Below, piece by piece: positions 34,901-46,100 of a DNA stretch of 64,000 nucleotides (positions are counted from its first letter, which is position 1; the number at the start of each line of letters is the position of its first letter). A program made the translations under genes and the position numbers. The stretch is from positions 558,001 through 622,000 of the forward strand of contig JAHBTQ010000001.1 in the NCBI GenBank assembly GCA_019638495.1, read 5' to 3'. Source of the DNA: Taibaiella sp. (GTDB lineage Bacteria; Bacteroidota; Bacteroidia; Chitinophagales; Chitinophagaceae). The notes beneath the pieces were generated by a model. The model was not told the origin of the DNA, searched no databases, and saw only the letters and a program-made list of their open reading frames with translations.

Positions 34901-37315
34901 TTAATTCCTCAGCGGCTTGCCCGTTGTCAGTATACTCTGTATACGCTCCAGCGTTTTCTTCTGGCCGCACAAGCTCAGGAAAGCTTCGCGCTCCAGGTCA
35001 AGCAGGTATTGTTCACTCACCAGGGTAGGTGCGCTCAGGTCGCCACCACACATCACGTGTGCCAGCTTTTCGGCTATCAGCTTGTCGTGTTCAGATATGT
35101 AGTTGCCGCGCCACATGCCGTGTATGCCTGCCAGCAAACCACCCAGGCCGCCGCGTCCCTGCACCTTTATGTCGTGTCTCGGCGCCGGCTGTGTATATCC
35201 CTGCTCCCACATGGCCAGCACTTTGCGTTTTGCATCTGCTATGCGCCTGTCGGGGTTTATGGATATGTTGTCATGACCCTTGCGCAAAATGAAGTTGTCA
35301 AACGCTTCATGCGCCGATGTAGACACCTTGGCCGTGCCCACGTTTATGAATAGCTGCTGCAGGTAGTTTACCTCAACATCTTCCTTTATGTTGCGGTCGC
35401 TGGCGCGCACGGCCATTTCCTTGGTGCCACCGCCGCCGGGTATCAGCCCCACACCTACTTCTACCAGGCCAATATAGCTTTCCGCAGCCGCCTGTACGGC
35501 ATCTGCATGCAGGCACATCTCACAGCCCCCGCCCAGGGTGAGGCCATGCGGCGCCACCACCACGGGAATACTGCTATAGCGCAGGCGCATGGTCGCATTC
35601 TGGAATGCACGTATCGCAAAGTCGAGCTCGTCAAATTCCTGCTCCACAGCATACATAAATATCAGGCCCACATTGGCGCCGGCGCTGAAATTGGCTCCCT
35701 TGTTGGCGATCACCAGTCCTTTGTAACGCTCTTCTGCTATCGCCACTGCCTTTTGTACTCCTTCCAGCACTTCGCCGCCTATGGTGTTCATCTTCGATGT
35801 CCAGCCAAAGGCCACTACATCATCGCCGATGTCATACAGTTTGCAGGCACTGTTCTTCCACACCACCTTTTCGTCCAGTTGCTCCAGTAGTATGAACGAG
35901 CCATAACCCGGCACAGGTTTATACCCGCCGCTTACCTGGTCATAGTAATACCTTCTTCCGTTCTCTGTTTTGTAAAACGTACGAATACCCTTGCCCAGCA
36001 TCTCCTGTACCCAGGGTGCCACCTGCAAGCCTGCAGCCTTCATCTGCTCCAGCACCTTGGCCACGCCCAGCACATCCCAGCTTTCAAAAGCGCCTATCTC
36101 CCAGCCAAAACCGGCCTTCAGCGCATCGTCTATTTTATATAGGTCGTCCGTTATCTCCGGCACCCTGTTCGATACATAGGCAAACAATAACTGGTGAAAC
36201 TTTTTGTAGAATTCGCCCGCTTTGTCAGCGCCACCATACAGCACCTTCAGGCGTTGCCCCAGGTCATCCACCTGCTTGGCAGCCTCTATCGTCGCAAACT
36301 TCGTCTTCACCTTTGGCCCATATTCCATGGTTTGCAGGTTCAGCGTCAGTATCTCCGATTTACCTCCCTTCTCCCCTTTAGGGGCGGGGGTCTTTTTATA
36401 AAATCCTTGTCCCGTTTTGTCGCCCAGCCATTTGTTGGCGAGCATGGTGTCTATGAACGGTGGTATGGCAAAGATGTCCTTAGCCTCATCATTAGGCACA
36501 TTTGCCGGTAGCGCCCTGGCCACCAATGCCAGTGTATCCAGCCCCACCACATCACCGGTGCGGAAGGTGGCCGACTTAGGCCTGCCCAGCACTGTGCCCG
36601 TGAGCGCATCTATTTCATCCACGTTCAGCCCCAGTTCCTGCATCACCTTAAACACCGCCATAAATCCGAAGACGCCCACCCTGTTTGCAATGAATGCAGG
36701 TGTGTCCTTGCATATCACGGTTGTCTTGCCCAGGAAGCGACTACCATAGTCGTCCAGGAAGCCTAATACTTCCTGCTTGGTGTCCGGTCCGGGAATTATC
36801 TCCAGCAGACGCAGGTAGCGCGGTGGGTTAAAGAAGTGTATGCCACAGAAGTGCTGGCGAAAATCTTCGCTCCGCCCCTCGGCTATCATGTGTATGGGTA
36901 TGCCCGATGTATTTGTTGTGATCAGCGTGCCCGGCTTGCGGTAGCGCTCCACCTTCTCCAGTAGTTGCTGCTTGATGTCCAGGCGCTCCACTACCACCTC
37001 TATTATCCAGTCACACTCTTTTATTGCCGGCAGGTCGTCATCTATGTTTCCGGTTTTTATCAGCGCGGCCACCTCCTTCGCGTACACCGCAGATGGTTTG
37101 CTCTTCAGTGTGGCCTGCAGCGCATTGTTCACTATGCGGTTGCGCACTTGCTTGCTATCAAGTGTCAGCCCCTTCGCTGCTTCGTCTTCGGTTAGTGCGT
37201 TAGGCGCTATATCCAGCAGCAGGACCTGCACACCTATTCCCGCAAAATGACATGCTATTCTGGACCCCATCACCCCGCTGCCTATCACCGCTACTTTACG
37301 AATGCTCCTGTTCAT
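34901..37315 (-). CDS. 3-hydroxyacyl-CoA dehydrogenase / enoyl-CoA hydratase (bifunctional)
   Basis: An 804-residue beta-oxidation enzyme with the dehydrogenase placed N-terminally. The NAD site is VAVIGSGVMGSRIACHFAG; the catalytic HisGlu region includes FCGIHFFNPPRYLRLLEIIPG and the DTPAFIANRVGVFGF segment. The C-terminal hydratase/isomerase domain (from about residue 500) has the oxyanion-hole segments VIANKGANFSAGANVGLIF and LGGGCEMCLHADAVQAAAES, with a catalytic acidic residue in GLVEVGVGLIPGGGGTKE. This gene order differs from E. coli FadB but is the standard Bacteroidota form (fadN-like). A thiolase usually neighbours it; none is in the window. Confidence 0.95.
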   Translation of the reverse strand: MNRSIRKVAVIGSGVMGSRIACHFAGIGVQVLLLDIAPNALTEDEAAKGLTLDSKQVRNRIVNNALQATLKSKPSAVYAKEVAALIKTGNIDDDLPAIKECDWIIEVVVERLDIKQQLLEKVERYRKPGTLITTNTSGIPIHMIAEGRSEDFRQHFCGIHFFNPPRYLRLLEIIPGPDTKQEVLGFLDDYGSRFLGKTTVICKDTPAFIANRVGVFGFMAVFKVMQELGLNVDEIDALTGTVLGRPKSATFRTGDVVGLDTLALVARALPANVPNDEAKDIFAIPPFIDTMLANKWLGDKTGQGFYKKTPAPKGEKGGKSEILTLNLQTMEYGPKVKTKFATIEAAKQVDDLGQRLKVLYGGADKAGEFYKKFHQLLFAYVSNRVPEITDDLYKIDDALKAGFGWEIGAFESWDVLGVAKVLEQMKAAGLQVAPWVQEMLGKGIRTFYKTENGRRYYYDQVSGGYKPVPGYGSFILLEQLDEKVVWKNSACKLYDIGDDVVAFGWTSKMNTIGGEVLEGVQKAVAIAEERYKGLVIANKGANFSAGANVGLIFMYAVEQEFDELDFAIRAFQNATMRLRYSSIPVVVAPHGLTLGGGCEMCLHADAVQAAAESYIGLVEVGVGLIPGGGGTKEMAVRASDRNIKEDVEVNYLQQLFINVGTAKVSTSAHEAFDNFILRKGHDNISINPDRRIADAKRKVLAMWEQGYTQPAPRHDIKVQGRGGLGGLLAGIHGMWRGNYISEHDKLIAEKLAHVMCGGDLSAPTLVSEQYLLDLEREAFLSLCGQKKTLERIQSILTTGKPLRN

Positions 37316-37612
37316 GGCTTGTTCTGTATTGAACGGAAAGTTACGGCTTTTGTAGGTGTCTCAGGGTTACATTATCCCTAAAACATTGCCTGCTGGTACC
37401 AGCCTGCACTCCCTGGTTTCGCTTGTGACAACCAATCAAAGTGGCGTTCGCCGTGGCACTGCATAAAACCCATCGCCATCAAAATTCACTTCACTTGCCG
37501 TACCTTTGCACTGCAATTCCCGAATAAGCACATGTGATAGTTTCCTTCAGATACAGTTTAAGACAGTAGCCTCCTTGTGGCTGCGTTGTTACTCATTTCT
37601 AAAGGAAGTTCT
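37316..37612. other. Divergent intergenic region with one promoter-like element
   Basis: A 297-nt gap between the beta-oxidation gene (minus) and the ABC-F gene (plus). I see a TACCTTTG element at 37501 for the plus strand, no clear element for the minus strand and no ORF of note. A GTG-initiated extension of the ABC-F frame at 37577 is possible but not supported. Confidence 0.6.
37501..37508 (+). promoter_or_regulatory. Bacteroidota -7 element for the ABC-F gene
   Basis: TACCTTTG, about 105 nt before the ATG at 37613, leaving a 100-nt leader. A leader of this length could hold a regulatory element, but no leader peptide is evident. Confidence 0.45.
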
Positions 37613-39211
37613 ATGTTACGTTTTCAAAATGTTGCTTATGCACATCCCGACAGGCATGTGCAGTTCTCAGACATCAATTTTACGCTTCAGCCCCACGAGA
37701 CAGTGGCTATTACCGGCAATAATGGCTCGGGAAAATCTACACTGTTGCGCCTTGCTGCCGGCGAGCTGGCCCCTTCCCGCGGGGAGGTGAAGACAGGGGC
37801 GCCTCCCTATTTTCTACCACAGATCGTAGGACAATTTGATAACCTCACGGTGGCTCATGCACTCCGGGTACACAAAAAGGTGGCGGCACTAACCGAAATA
37901 CTCGCCGGCCATGTTTCTGAAAAAAACCTGGCATTACTGGACGATGACTGGACGATTGAAGAGAAATGTATTGAGGCGTTGGCCTATTGGCAGCTTCAAG
38001 ACATTCCTTTGCACTGTAAGCTCAGTTCTCTCAGCGGGGGACAGAAAACCCGCGCGTTTCTCGCTGGCCTGCACGTGCACCAGCCGCAGCTGATACTACT
38101 CGATGAACCAACCAACCACCTGGACAGCGCTGGCCGCGAGCTGCTATACCGGTTCGTCAACGAAGCCAAAGCCACTATGGCCGTTGTAACCCACGACAGG
38201 CAGCTCCTTCACATTCCCGGCACCATATATGAACTCGCAGAGGGAAAGCTTTCCCGCTACGGCGGCAACTACGATTTCTTCATTAGCGAAAAACAGCTTC
38301 AGGAAAACGCGCTGATCCATGATCTGCAGGAAACCGGGAAAGCTCTAAGAAAAGCACGCGAGGCCGAACGGGAAATGCTGGAGCGACAACAGCGCCATAA
38401 TGCACGGGGCAAGAAAAAACAGGAAAAAGCAGGCGTTCCGAAAATAATGATGAACACCCTGCGGAACCTGGCGGAAAATAGCGCCGCCCGCGCAAAGAGC
38501 ACACACGCCGAAAAAATATCGGGCATAGCTGCCACGCTTACCGATCTGCGTAGCGAAATGGCGACAAATGACAGGATGCGCCTCAATTTTGACAACTCTT
38601 CATTGCATAGAGGCAAGGTACTCTTTGCAGCAAAAGCAATGAACTTTCGCTTTGCCGACCGTTGGATATGGCCCAACCCTCTGGAGGTAACAATAGCAAG
38701 CGGTGACCGATTGGCCTTAATTGGACAGAATGGCTCAGGGAAGTCGACACTGATCCGGCTTATCCTCGGTCAACTACAGCCTGGCGCCGGAGAAATGTCA
38801 AAGAACATAGCGAACGCCGTCTACATCGACCAGGATTATTCCTTGCTCAACGACGAACTGAGTGTGACAGAGCAGGCGGCACTCTTCAACACACGGGCGT
38901 TGCCGGAAGCGGAAATAAACTCCCGGCTTACTCATTTTCTCTTTACCGCTGATATGTGGAATAAACCATGTAGTGCGCTAAGTGGTGGAGAACGAATGAG
39001 ACTCACTCTATGTTGTATCGCCATCAGTGGAAGTGAGCCTGATCTTCTGGTTCTTGATGAGCCGACAAACAACCTGGACCTTAAGAATGTTGAAATACTG
39101 ACGAATGCAGTTAAACACTACAAAGGAACACTTGTTGTTGTTTCACACGACAAACAATTCCTCGAAGACATCGGTATAACGTCATTCCTCGAATTGACTG
39201 GCGCAACCTAG
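37613..39211 (+). CDS. ABC-F family ATPase
   Basis: A 532-residue soluble protein with two ABC domains and no TM segments: the ABC-F class, which acts on the ribosome in translation control or antibiotic protection. Domain 1 has GNNGSGKST, signature LSGGQKTRAFL and LILLDEPTNHLDS; domain 2 has GQNGSGKST, LSGGERMRLTL and LLVLDEPTNNLDL. The inter-domain linker (about residues 220-300, charged, ALRKAREAEREMLERQQRHNARG) corresponds to the P-site tRNA interaction motif. I use the ATG at 37613 because AAAGGAAG precedes it at a good Shine-Dalgarno distance. The subfamily (Uup, EttA or resistance type) is not clear; a metal-free housekeeping or resistance role are both possible. Confidence 0.93.
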   Translation: MLRFQNVAYAHPDRHVQFSDINFTLQPHETVAITGNNGSGKSTLLRLAAGELAPSRGEVKTGAPPYFLPQIVGQFDNLTVAHALRVHKKVAALTEILAGHVSEKNLALLDDDWTIEEKCIEALAYWQLQDIPLHCKLSSLSGGQKTRAFLAGLHVHQPQLILLDEPTNHLDSAGRELLYRFVNEAKATMAVVTHDRQLLHIPGTIYELAEGKLSRYGGNYDFFISEKQLQENALIHDLQETGKALRKAREAEREMLERQQRHNARGKKKQEKAGVPKIMMNTLRNLAENSAARAKSTHAEKISGIAATLTDLRSEMATNDRMRLNFDNSSLHRGKVLFAAKAMNFRFADRWIWPNPLEVTIASGDRLALIGQNGSGKSTLIRLILGQLQPGAGEMSKNIANAVYIDQDYSLLNDELSVTEQAALFNTRALPEAEINSRLTHFLFTADMWNKPCSALSGGERMRLTLCCIAISGSEPDLLVLDEPTNNLDLKNVEILTNAVKHYKGTLVVVSHDKQFLEDIGITSFLELTGAT

Positions 39212-39241
39212 CTTACCTAAAGGGCGGCAAGATCTACTGTT

Positions 39242-39997
39242 CTAGTCGCTCTTTTTTTGTTCTACCTCTTTGGTAACCTTCCAGGTCTTCAGTAAGTATA
39301 TCCACAATAGCACTGCAAATGCAGCACTTATATAGCTGGTAATACCCGGCATCTCAAACATCAGGTCAACCCATCCGTGTATAGCCGTAGCCACAACTAT
39401 CGATTTGCTCTTTTCTACAGCCATCCCGATCAGGAATGACAACCCTATGGTAACGATAAGAAACAGACCAACCAACAATGTAGCCTGCATCAGTGTTTTG
39501 CCGTGTACGCGATTCGTAAAATGCCACGCTTCCCACAGCACGCCTATCAGCACATAGCGCTGCGCCGGCTTCAGCGGGCGCAACGCATCCTGTAAAAAAC
39601 CACGCCAGCCTACTTCCTCGCCCATTATCGTGAAAACAGCCATTACAGAGATAAGCAGCGGTAGTGTGTGTGACACCGCACCACTTCCTTCCCGCACACC
39701 AAGTATTGCCAGAAGCACCAATGGCGCAAACCAGAATATCAAAGACCTTACGGGATTGTTGCCTAACAGGCTCACTGTGCGGCGATGCGACTTTCGGAAA
39801 AGATACAAACACATCAATGCCGCCATCCCCGGGCCCCACATAATAGAGACGGTCTTTAGGATACCCGGGGCATTGAAGCCCTGCCAGTGCAGGATATCGC
39901 GCCACCAGAAAAATGGCCAGGAAATGGCACAGGCTAGCAAGTAGTAGACTATTACGTGAAGCCACTTTACCTTGCCGGTTGTTGATTGCAATTCCAT
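39242..39997 (-). CDS. CPBP family intramembrane metalloprotease homologue
   Basis: A 251-residue polytopic membrane protein (seven to eight hydrophobic segments) of the CAAX-protease/bacteriocin-processing (CPBP, Abi) family. The motif 1 diglutamate EEVGWRGFLQ is present, with the ensuing LRPLKPAQRYVLIGVLWEAWHF (motif 2 has the H) and AIHGWVDLMF (motif 3 His). Start at 39997 (MELQSTTGKVKWLHV) is preferred; an ATG at 40033 is also open. It ends convergently with ABC-F, 30 nt apart. Typical roles are prenyl-protein or bacteriocin-immunity proteolysis; none can be assigned here. Confidence 0.88.
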   Translation of the reverse strand: MELQSTTGKVKWLHVIVYYLLACAISWPFFWWRDILHWQGFNAPGILKTVSIMWGPGMAALMCLYLFRKSHRRTVSLLGNNPVRSLIFWFAPLVLLAILGVREGSGAVSHTLPLLISVMAVFTIMGEEVGWRGFLQDALRPLKPAQRYVLIGVLWEAWHFTNRVHGKTLMQATLLVGLFLIVTIGLSFLIGMAVEKSKSIVVATAIHGWVDLMFEMPGITSYISAAFAVLLWIYLLKTWKVTKEVEQKKSD

Positions 39998-40125
39998 GTG
40001 CGTGTGGTTTTTCTGAAAGTAAGCAACAAGCACAATTACTTTGCGTCATTTTCGGTGAATGGCAGCAATCAATCGGTAGATCACCTCCTAACCCACCACT
40101 GATATCCAGCTATACATACATACAC

Positions 40126-40156
40126 AAAAAAGCGGCGCCTGAAAAAGGCGCCGCTC
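40126..40156 (-). terminator. Terminator of the giant Ig-like gene
   Basis: Minus-strand stem AGCGGCGCC / GGCGCCGCT around a TTTTTCA loop, followed by TTTTTTGTG, 23 nt after the giant gene's stop. Confidence 0.9.
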
Positions 40157-40178
40157 TATATGCTTGTTACATTACCGC

Positions 40179-43100
40179 TTACCTGCGGATAACGATACGC
40201 GAAGTAAACTGTGCTGTCTCAGACCTTACAGATACCATATACATGCCATCTGCAAGATTTGCGAGATCTATCTGCTGTTTACCATTTGCCTTACCATCTA
40301 CCTGGTAGCGGGCTACTTCGTGGCCCACGGCATCGGTAAGAATGATATCTGCCTTACCGATCTCAGCATCCCAGCTAATATTCAGATAACCAGAAGCAGG
40401 GTTCGGGAATACGGAGAATGAAGCAGCAGCAGTGATGCTTTCTACCCCGGTCTCTCTACCCGTGAAGGAGCTGCAATCCACTACGATCAGCTTGCGCACT
40501 GCAAAGCAAGAGCCAATTGAGTACGTTATTACGGCAGTGCCTGCAGATACCCCGGTTACAACACCGGTTGTGACGTCTACAGAGGCATTCACCGGCGATG
40601 AACTGGTCCATACACCACCCGGAACAGGGTTAGTATACGTAGTAGTTCCTCCAGAACATACGCTACCCGCGCCGGATATCGGACCCGGATTAGCATTTAC
40701 AGTCACCAGCTTCGTAGCAAAGCAGCCACCTATAGAGTAGGTGATCGTAGCAATGCCGGAAGCAACACCATTCACCATACCTGCCGAAGAAACTGATGCC
40801 ACAGCACCATTGCTGCTTGTCCATACACCGCCCGGAACACTGTTCGTGAGTGTTATAGAGGCTCCGGCACACAACGATGAAGGACCCGCTATCGCTGACG
40901 GCGTCTGGTTCACAGTCACAGCCCTGGTAGCACTGCAACCACCTACGGTGTAGCTAACTGTAACTGCACCCGGCGTAATGCCGTTGACAACACCAGAGAA
41001 GCTTACTGTAGCAACTGATGGAATACTTACAGACCATATACCACCCGGTGTTGCATCTGACAGCACCAGCGGAGTACCTATGCATATATTGCTTCCACCC
41101 ACTATCGGAGCCGGCGACGCATTCACAGCAATTGTGCGAACAACAAAGCAACCTCCTATTGAGTAAGTGATAATGGCACCTCCTGCGGACACACCTGTTA
41201 CAACACCGCCGGTGCTCACCGATGCAACCGATGGGTTGCTGCTGGTCCACACACCACCCGGAACTGAGTTAGAAAGTACAATTGTAGCACCGGCGCAAAC
41301 TGTGCTTGGTCCCGCGATAGGAGCAGGAGTATTGTTTACAGAAACCACCCTGGTCACATCGCAGCCACCCATTGAGTAAGTGATAGTTGCCACACCCGGA
41401 CCTACAGCAGTAACCAATCCTGTGGTACTTACCGCAGCAACTGTGATATCGCTGCTAGACCACACACCGCCACCTGGAGTAGAAGTCATAAACGCAGAAG
41501 TACCAACACAAAGTGAAGATGGACCTGAGATGGGCGATGGACCGGTTGTAACGCCAATGGTCTTCACCGCGAAGCAGCCGCCTATAGAATAAGTGATAAC
41601 CGCTGCGCCAGCTGAGATACCTGTCACCACTCCCGAAGTAGCGCCAACTGCAGCTACTGAAGGATTAGATGATGTCCACACACCACCCGGTGTGGCATTC
41701 GTGAACACTGTAGTGGCGCCGGTGCAAACTGAAGTAGCCCCGGAAATAACAGATGGCGTTGCATTTACGGTCACAAGCTTTGTTACGCTGCAACCACCTA
41801 CTGAATAGGTTATCGTTACTACGCCTGAGGACAAACCGGTAACAACACCACCGAGGCTTACGGAAGCTGTAGATGGCGAACTGCTAGACCATGCACCGCC
41901 CGGTGTTGCGTCGGTCAGTGTAATGGATGAACCTGCGCATACCGAAGAAGGACCTGATATAGGTCCCGGAGCCGGCGAAACTGTGATACCGAATGTTACG
42001 AAACAGCCACCTATAGAATAAGTGATCGTGGCCACTCCGGCAGAAACACCATTTACCATTCCAGTTGATGCAGATACCGATGCAACCGAAGCATTGCTAC
42101 TGGACCATACACCGCCCGCAGTTGCATCTGTAAGCAATGTAGACGAGCCCGCGCACACTGTGCTGCTACCTGAGATAGGGGCAGGAGCCGTGATGACGGT
42201 TACTGTCTTCGTTACAGAACAGCTTCCAATCGTATAAGTAATTGTTGCCGTACCCGGAGACACACCGAAGGCAATGCCTGAGGTAACTGTTACCGCGGCA
42301 ACAGACCCATTGCTGCTGCTCCATGTCCCACCCGGCACTGAATTTGTAAGTATGATCGTGGAGCCTACGCATATTGCTGATGGGCCACCTATTGCCGGTG
42401 GTCCCGGAGTTACCGTTACTGTTGTAGATGCGAAGCAGCTTCCTACTATATAGGTTACAGATACTACGCCCGCAGCATTGCCGGTAAGAACACCTGATGC
42501 GCTATCAATACTGGCCACGCTAAAGTTAGATGTCAGCCACAGTCCACCCGGGGCTCCGCCTGTCAATGTAATAGAGCCGCCAACGCATACCGTAGACGGA
42601 CCGCTGATTGGACCTGCTGCGGGATTAACGGTTACTACGCGGGTAACAGAGCATGCGCCTATGGAATAGGTGATCATCGTAGTACCTGCCGAAACGCCGG
42701 TAACAACACCCGTTGCGGAACCTATCGTAGCTACCGAAGTATTACTGCTGGCCCAGGTACCACCACCTGGAGTGGTGAAAAGCGTAGTGCTGTTTCCTGC
42801 ACAAACAACTGCTGTACCAAATATTGCCGTTGGCCCGGCGCTAACTGTTACGCTCGTAGTAGCCAGGCAGCCTCCTGCAGAATAAGTAATTATAGTTACC
42901 CCCGATGTCAGCGCCGTAAGTACACCTGTAGTGCTACCTATTGTAGCCACCGCCGCATTTGAGGAAGACCATATGCCTCCCGGGGTGGAATTTGTATAAG
43001 TTGCAGTACTGCCCGCACACAATGTCGAAGGTCCGGATATTGGTCCCGCTGCATTGCTAACTGTAACAACACGTGTAACGGAACAACCGGTGCCAAGGCT

Positions 43101-46100
43101 ATAAGTAATCATAGTAGTGCCTGGTGACACTCCGAAAACAAGGCCCGTGGCCGATCCGATGGTAGCAACAGTAAGATTGCTGCTGGACCAGGTTCCACCG
43201 CCCGGAGTGCTTGTAAGCAGCGTAGAGTTGCCAACGCAAATCGATGCACTACCCGCAATAGCCGATGGGCCGGGAGTCACTGTTACTGTTTTTGTTGCAA
43301 GACAGCCGCCGGTCGTATAAGTAAGCACCACAACGCCCGCACTGTTTGCTGTAAGCACGCCTGATACGCTATCTATGCTTGCTACTGCAACATTTGACGA
43401 CAGCCAAACACCGCCGATAGTTCCATTGGTATAAGTAGCCGTGCTACCTGCGCAAACTGTAGAAGGCCCTATTATTGGAGCTGCGGCAGCGCTAACTGAA
43501 ACAGTGAAAGTCACAGAGCAGCCGCCTATAGAATAAGTAATGATCGCTACTCCCGGAGCAACCCCTGTTACCACGCCGGCGGTAGAACCCACTGATGCAA
43601 CCGAAGGATTGCTACTGCTCCATGTACCGCCCGCAGGGCTGCTGGTAAGCGATGTAGCATTGCCCACACAGATCGAAGCGCTACCCATTATAGGCGATGG
43701 GCCTGCTGTAACAGTCACTACTGCCGTTGTATAACAGCTCGTACCCAATTTGTAAGTTATCGTTGCAGTACCTGGTGCTACTCCGTTCACCAGGCCTGAT
43801 CCTGATACCGTAGCTACCGTTGTGTCTGAGCTTATCCAGGCTCCACCCGGAGTGGCGTTGGTAAGCGTCATTGTACCACCTGCACAGATGCTGCCTGCAC
43901 CCACAATCGGCGCCGGCGCAGCACTTACTGTAACCGTGGTAGTTGCAGAACATCCGCCGGTTGCGTAGGTGATCATGGCAGTGCCTGCGGTTACACCTGT
44001 TACTACACCGGTAGTTGCATCTACTGTGGCAACTGACGGGTTACTGCTTGTCCACGTACCACCTGCTACTGTATTACTGAGTGTAGTAGTGGACCCTTCA
44101 CACAATGAGGCTGTACCGGTAATAGCCGGTAGCGATGAATTGACTGTGATCGTCTTGGTGGTGCTGCCACATGGTGTAGCATACGTAATTATCACTGTGC
44201 CTGTGCTCACACCGGTCACCACACCTGATGCATCTACAGTCGCCCTTGTGGGGCTGCTGCTTGTCCACGTACCGCCCGGTACAGTGTTGGTAAGTGTTAT
44301 CGTAGAGCCCACACATACTGTGCTGCTACCCGAAATTGGACCGGGAGTAGCATTTACTGTAACCGACCGTGTTTTGCTGCAACCGGACTTCGTATAGGAG
44401 ATCGTAACTACACCTGCAGAAACGCCAATTACAAGCCCGCCCGATGACACTGTAGCGATCGCTGTGTTACTGCTGCTCCACGTGCCACCTGCCGTAAGGT
44501 CGGCTAGTGTGATCGTCGTGCCTGCGCAAAGAGATGATGGGCCGATGATGTCAGACGGCGATGCATTTACTGTAAGCGCCTTTGATGTTATACAGCCTCC
44601 CACCGAGTAGTAGATATTCAGCGTGCCTGTAGCAACACCGGTAGCAACGCCTGTTGTCGCATCTATCGTAGCCTTTAGCGGATTACCACTTGTCCATGTA
44701 CCGCCCGGTACCGAATTCGTAAATGTAGTAGTAGCCCCTACGCACACTATGCTGCTGCCCGCGATAGGCCCCGGAACTGCATTAACCGTTAGCGTCTTTG
44801 TAGCGCTGCAGCCGGACTTGGTGTAAGATATTGTTACAACACCCGGAGACACTGCAGTAACCAGGCCTGTGCTGGTGATGGTGGCTACAGCGGTATTGCT
44901 GCTGCTCCATACACCACCTGTAGTGCTGGTAGTAAATGTTGACGATGTGCCAACACACAAGCCGCTGGCACCCGAAATTGCTGCCGGCGACGCATTTACA
45001 GAAATTGTCTTTGCAACCGATCCACAAGATGTCGTGTAGTAAATAGTCACTACGCCTGTTGCCACCCCTGTTACTACTCCTGTTGCCGGATCTACCGATG
45101 CCTTCGTTGGCGCACTGCTTATCCACGTACCACCAGCCGCAGTATTAGTTAATGTAATTGTTTGTCCTACGCACACAGCTGATGGTCCTGCTATTGGCGC
45201 AGGGGTTGCGGTAACAGTCACCACTTTTGTAGCAAGGCAACCCGCAATAGAGTAGCTTATTGTTACCACACCGGTTGAAACACCTGTGAGCACTCCCGTC
45301 GAAGCACCAATTGTAGCTATTGAAATGTCGCTCACAGACCATGTGCCGCCTCCTACAGCGTTTGTGTAAGTAGCTACACTTCCCGCACAGAGCGTTGATG
45401 GCCCTGAAATAGTAGATGGTGATGCCGAAACTGTGACGATAGTCGTAACCGTGCAGGCACCTGCAGTGTATGAGATGGTAGCAGTGCCGGACGACAAACC
45501 TGTTACAACTCCTGTCGCTCCGTCCACAGATGCTACTGTTGCATTAGCTGATGACCAGAAGCCGCCTGGTGTAGCATTGCTCAGCGTGAGAGAACCACCT
45601 ATGCAAATACTTCCTGCGCCAGAGATAGGACCAGGTCCCGGAGTTACCGTGATGGCAAATGTGGTAGAGCAGCTACCTATCGCATATGTGACAGTTGCAG
45701 ATCCAGTTGACAGACCGGTTACTACTCCTGATGAACTGATCGATGCAACAGTGCCCGGTGATACCGACCATGTACCACCCGGAGTCGAGTTGGTTAGTGT
45801 TGTTGTGCCGCCTACACATACCGTGCTGCTACCTGTGATAGGCGCAGGAGCCGCCGTAACGGTTACCACTTTAGTAGCCACACAACCGCCAAAAGAATAA
45901 GATATCGTAGCCACGCCTGCAGCAACACCGGTAACTACTCCGGTAGAGCCTACAGTAGCAACAAGACCATTCGATGATGACCAGGTGCCGCCCAAAGGAG
46001 TTGTGATCAGTGTCAGTGTGCCACCGATACACACCGTACTGCCACCAGAAATACCTGCTGCACCGGATGTAATAAATATGTTCTTACCAGACATGCATCC

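Noticed and set aside
39366..40049. A 227-residue frame overlapping the CPBP protease gene
   Set aside because: The overlapping frame holds the EExxxR motif and TM pattern; this one does not.
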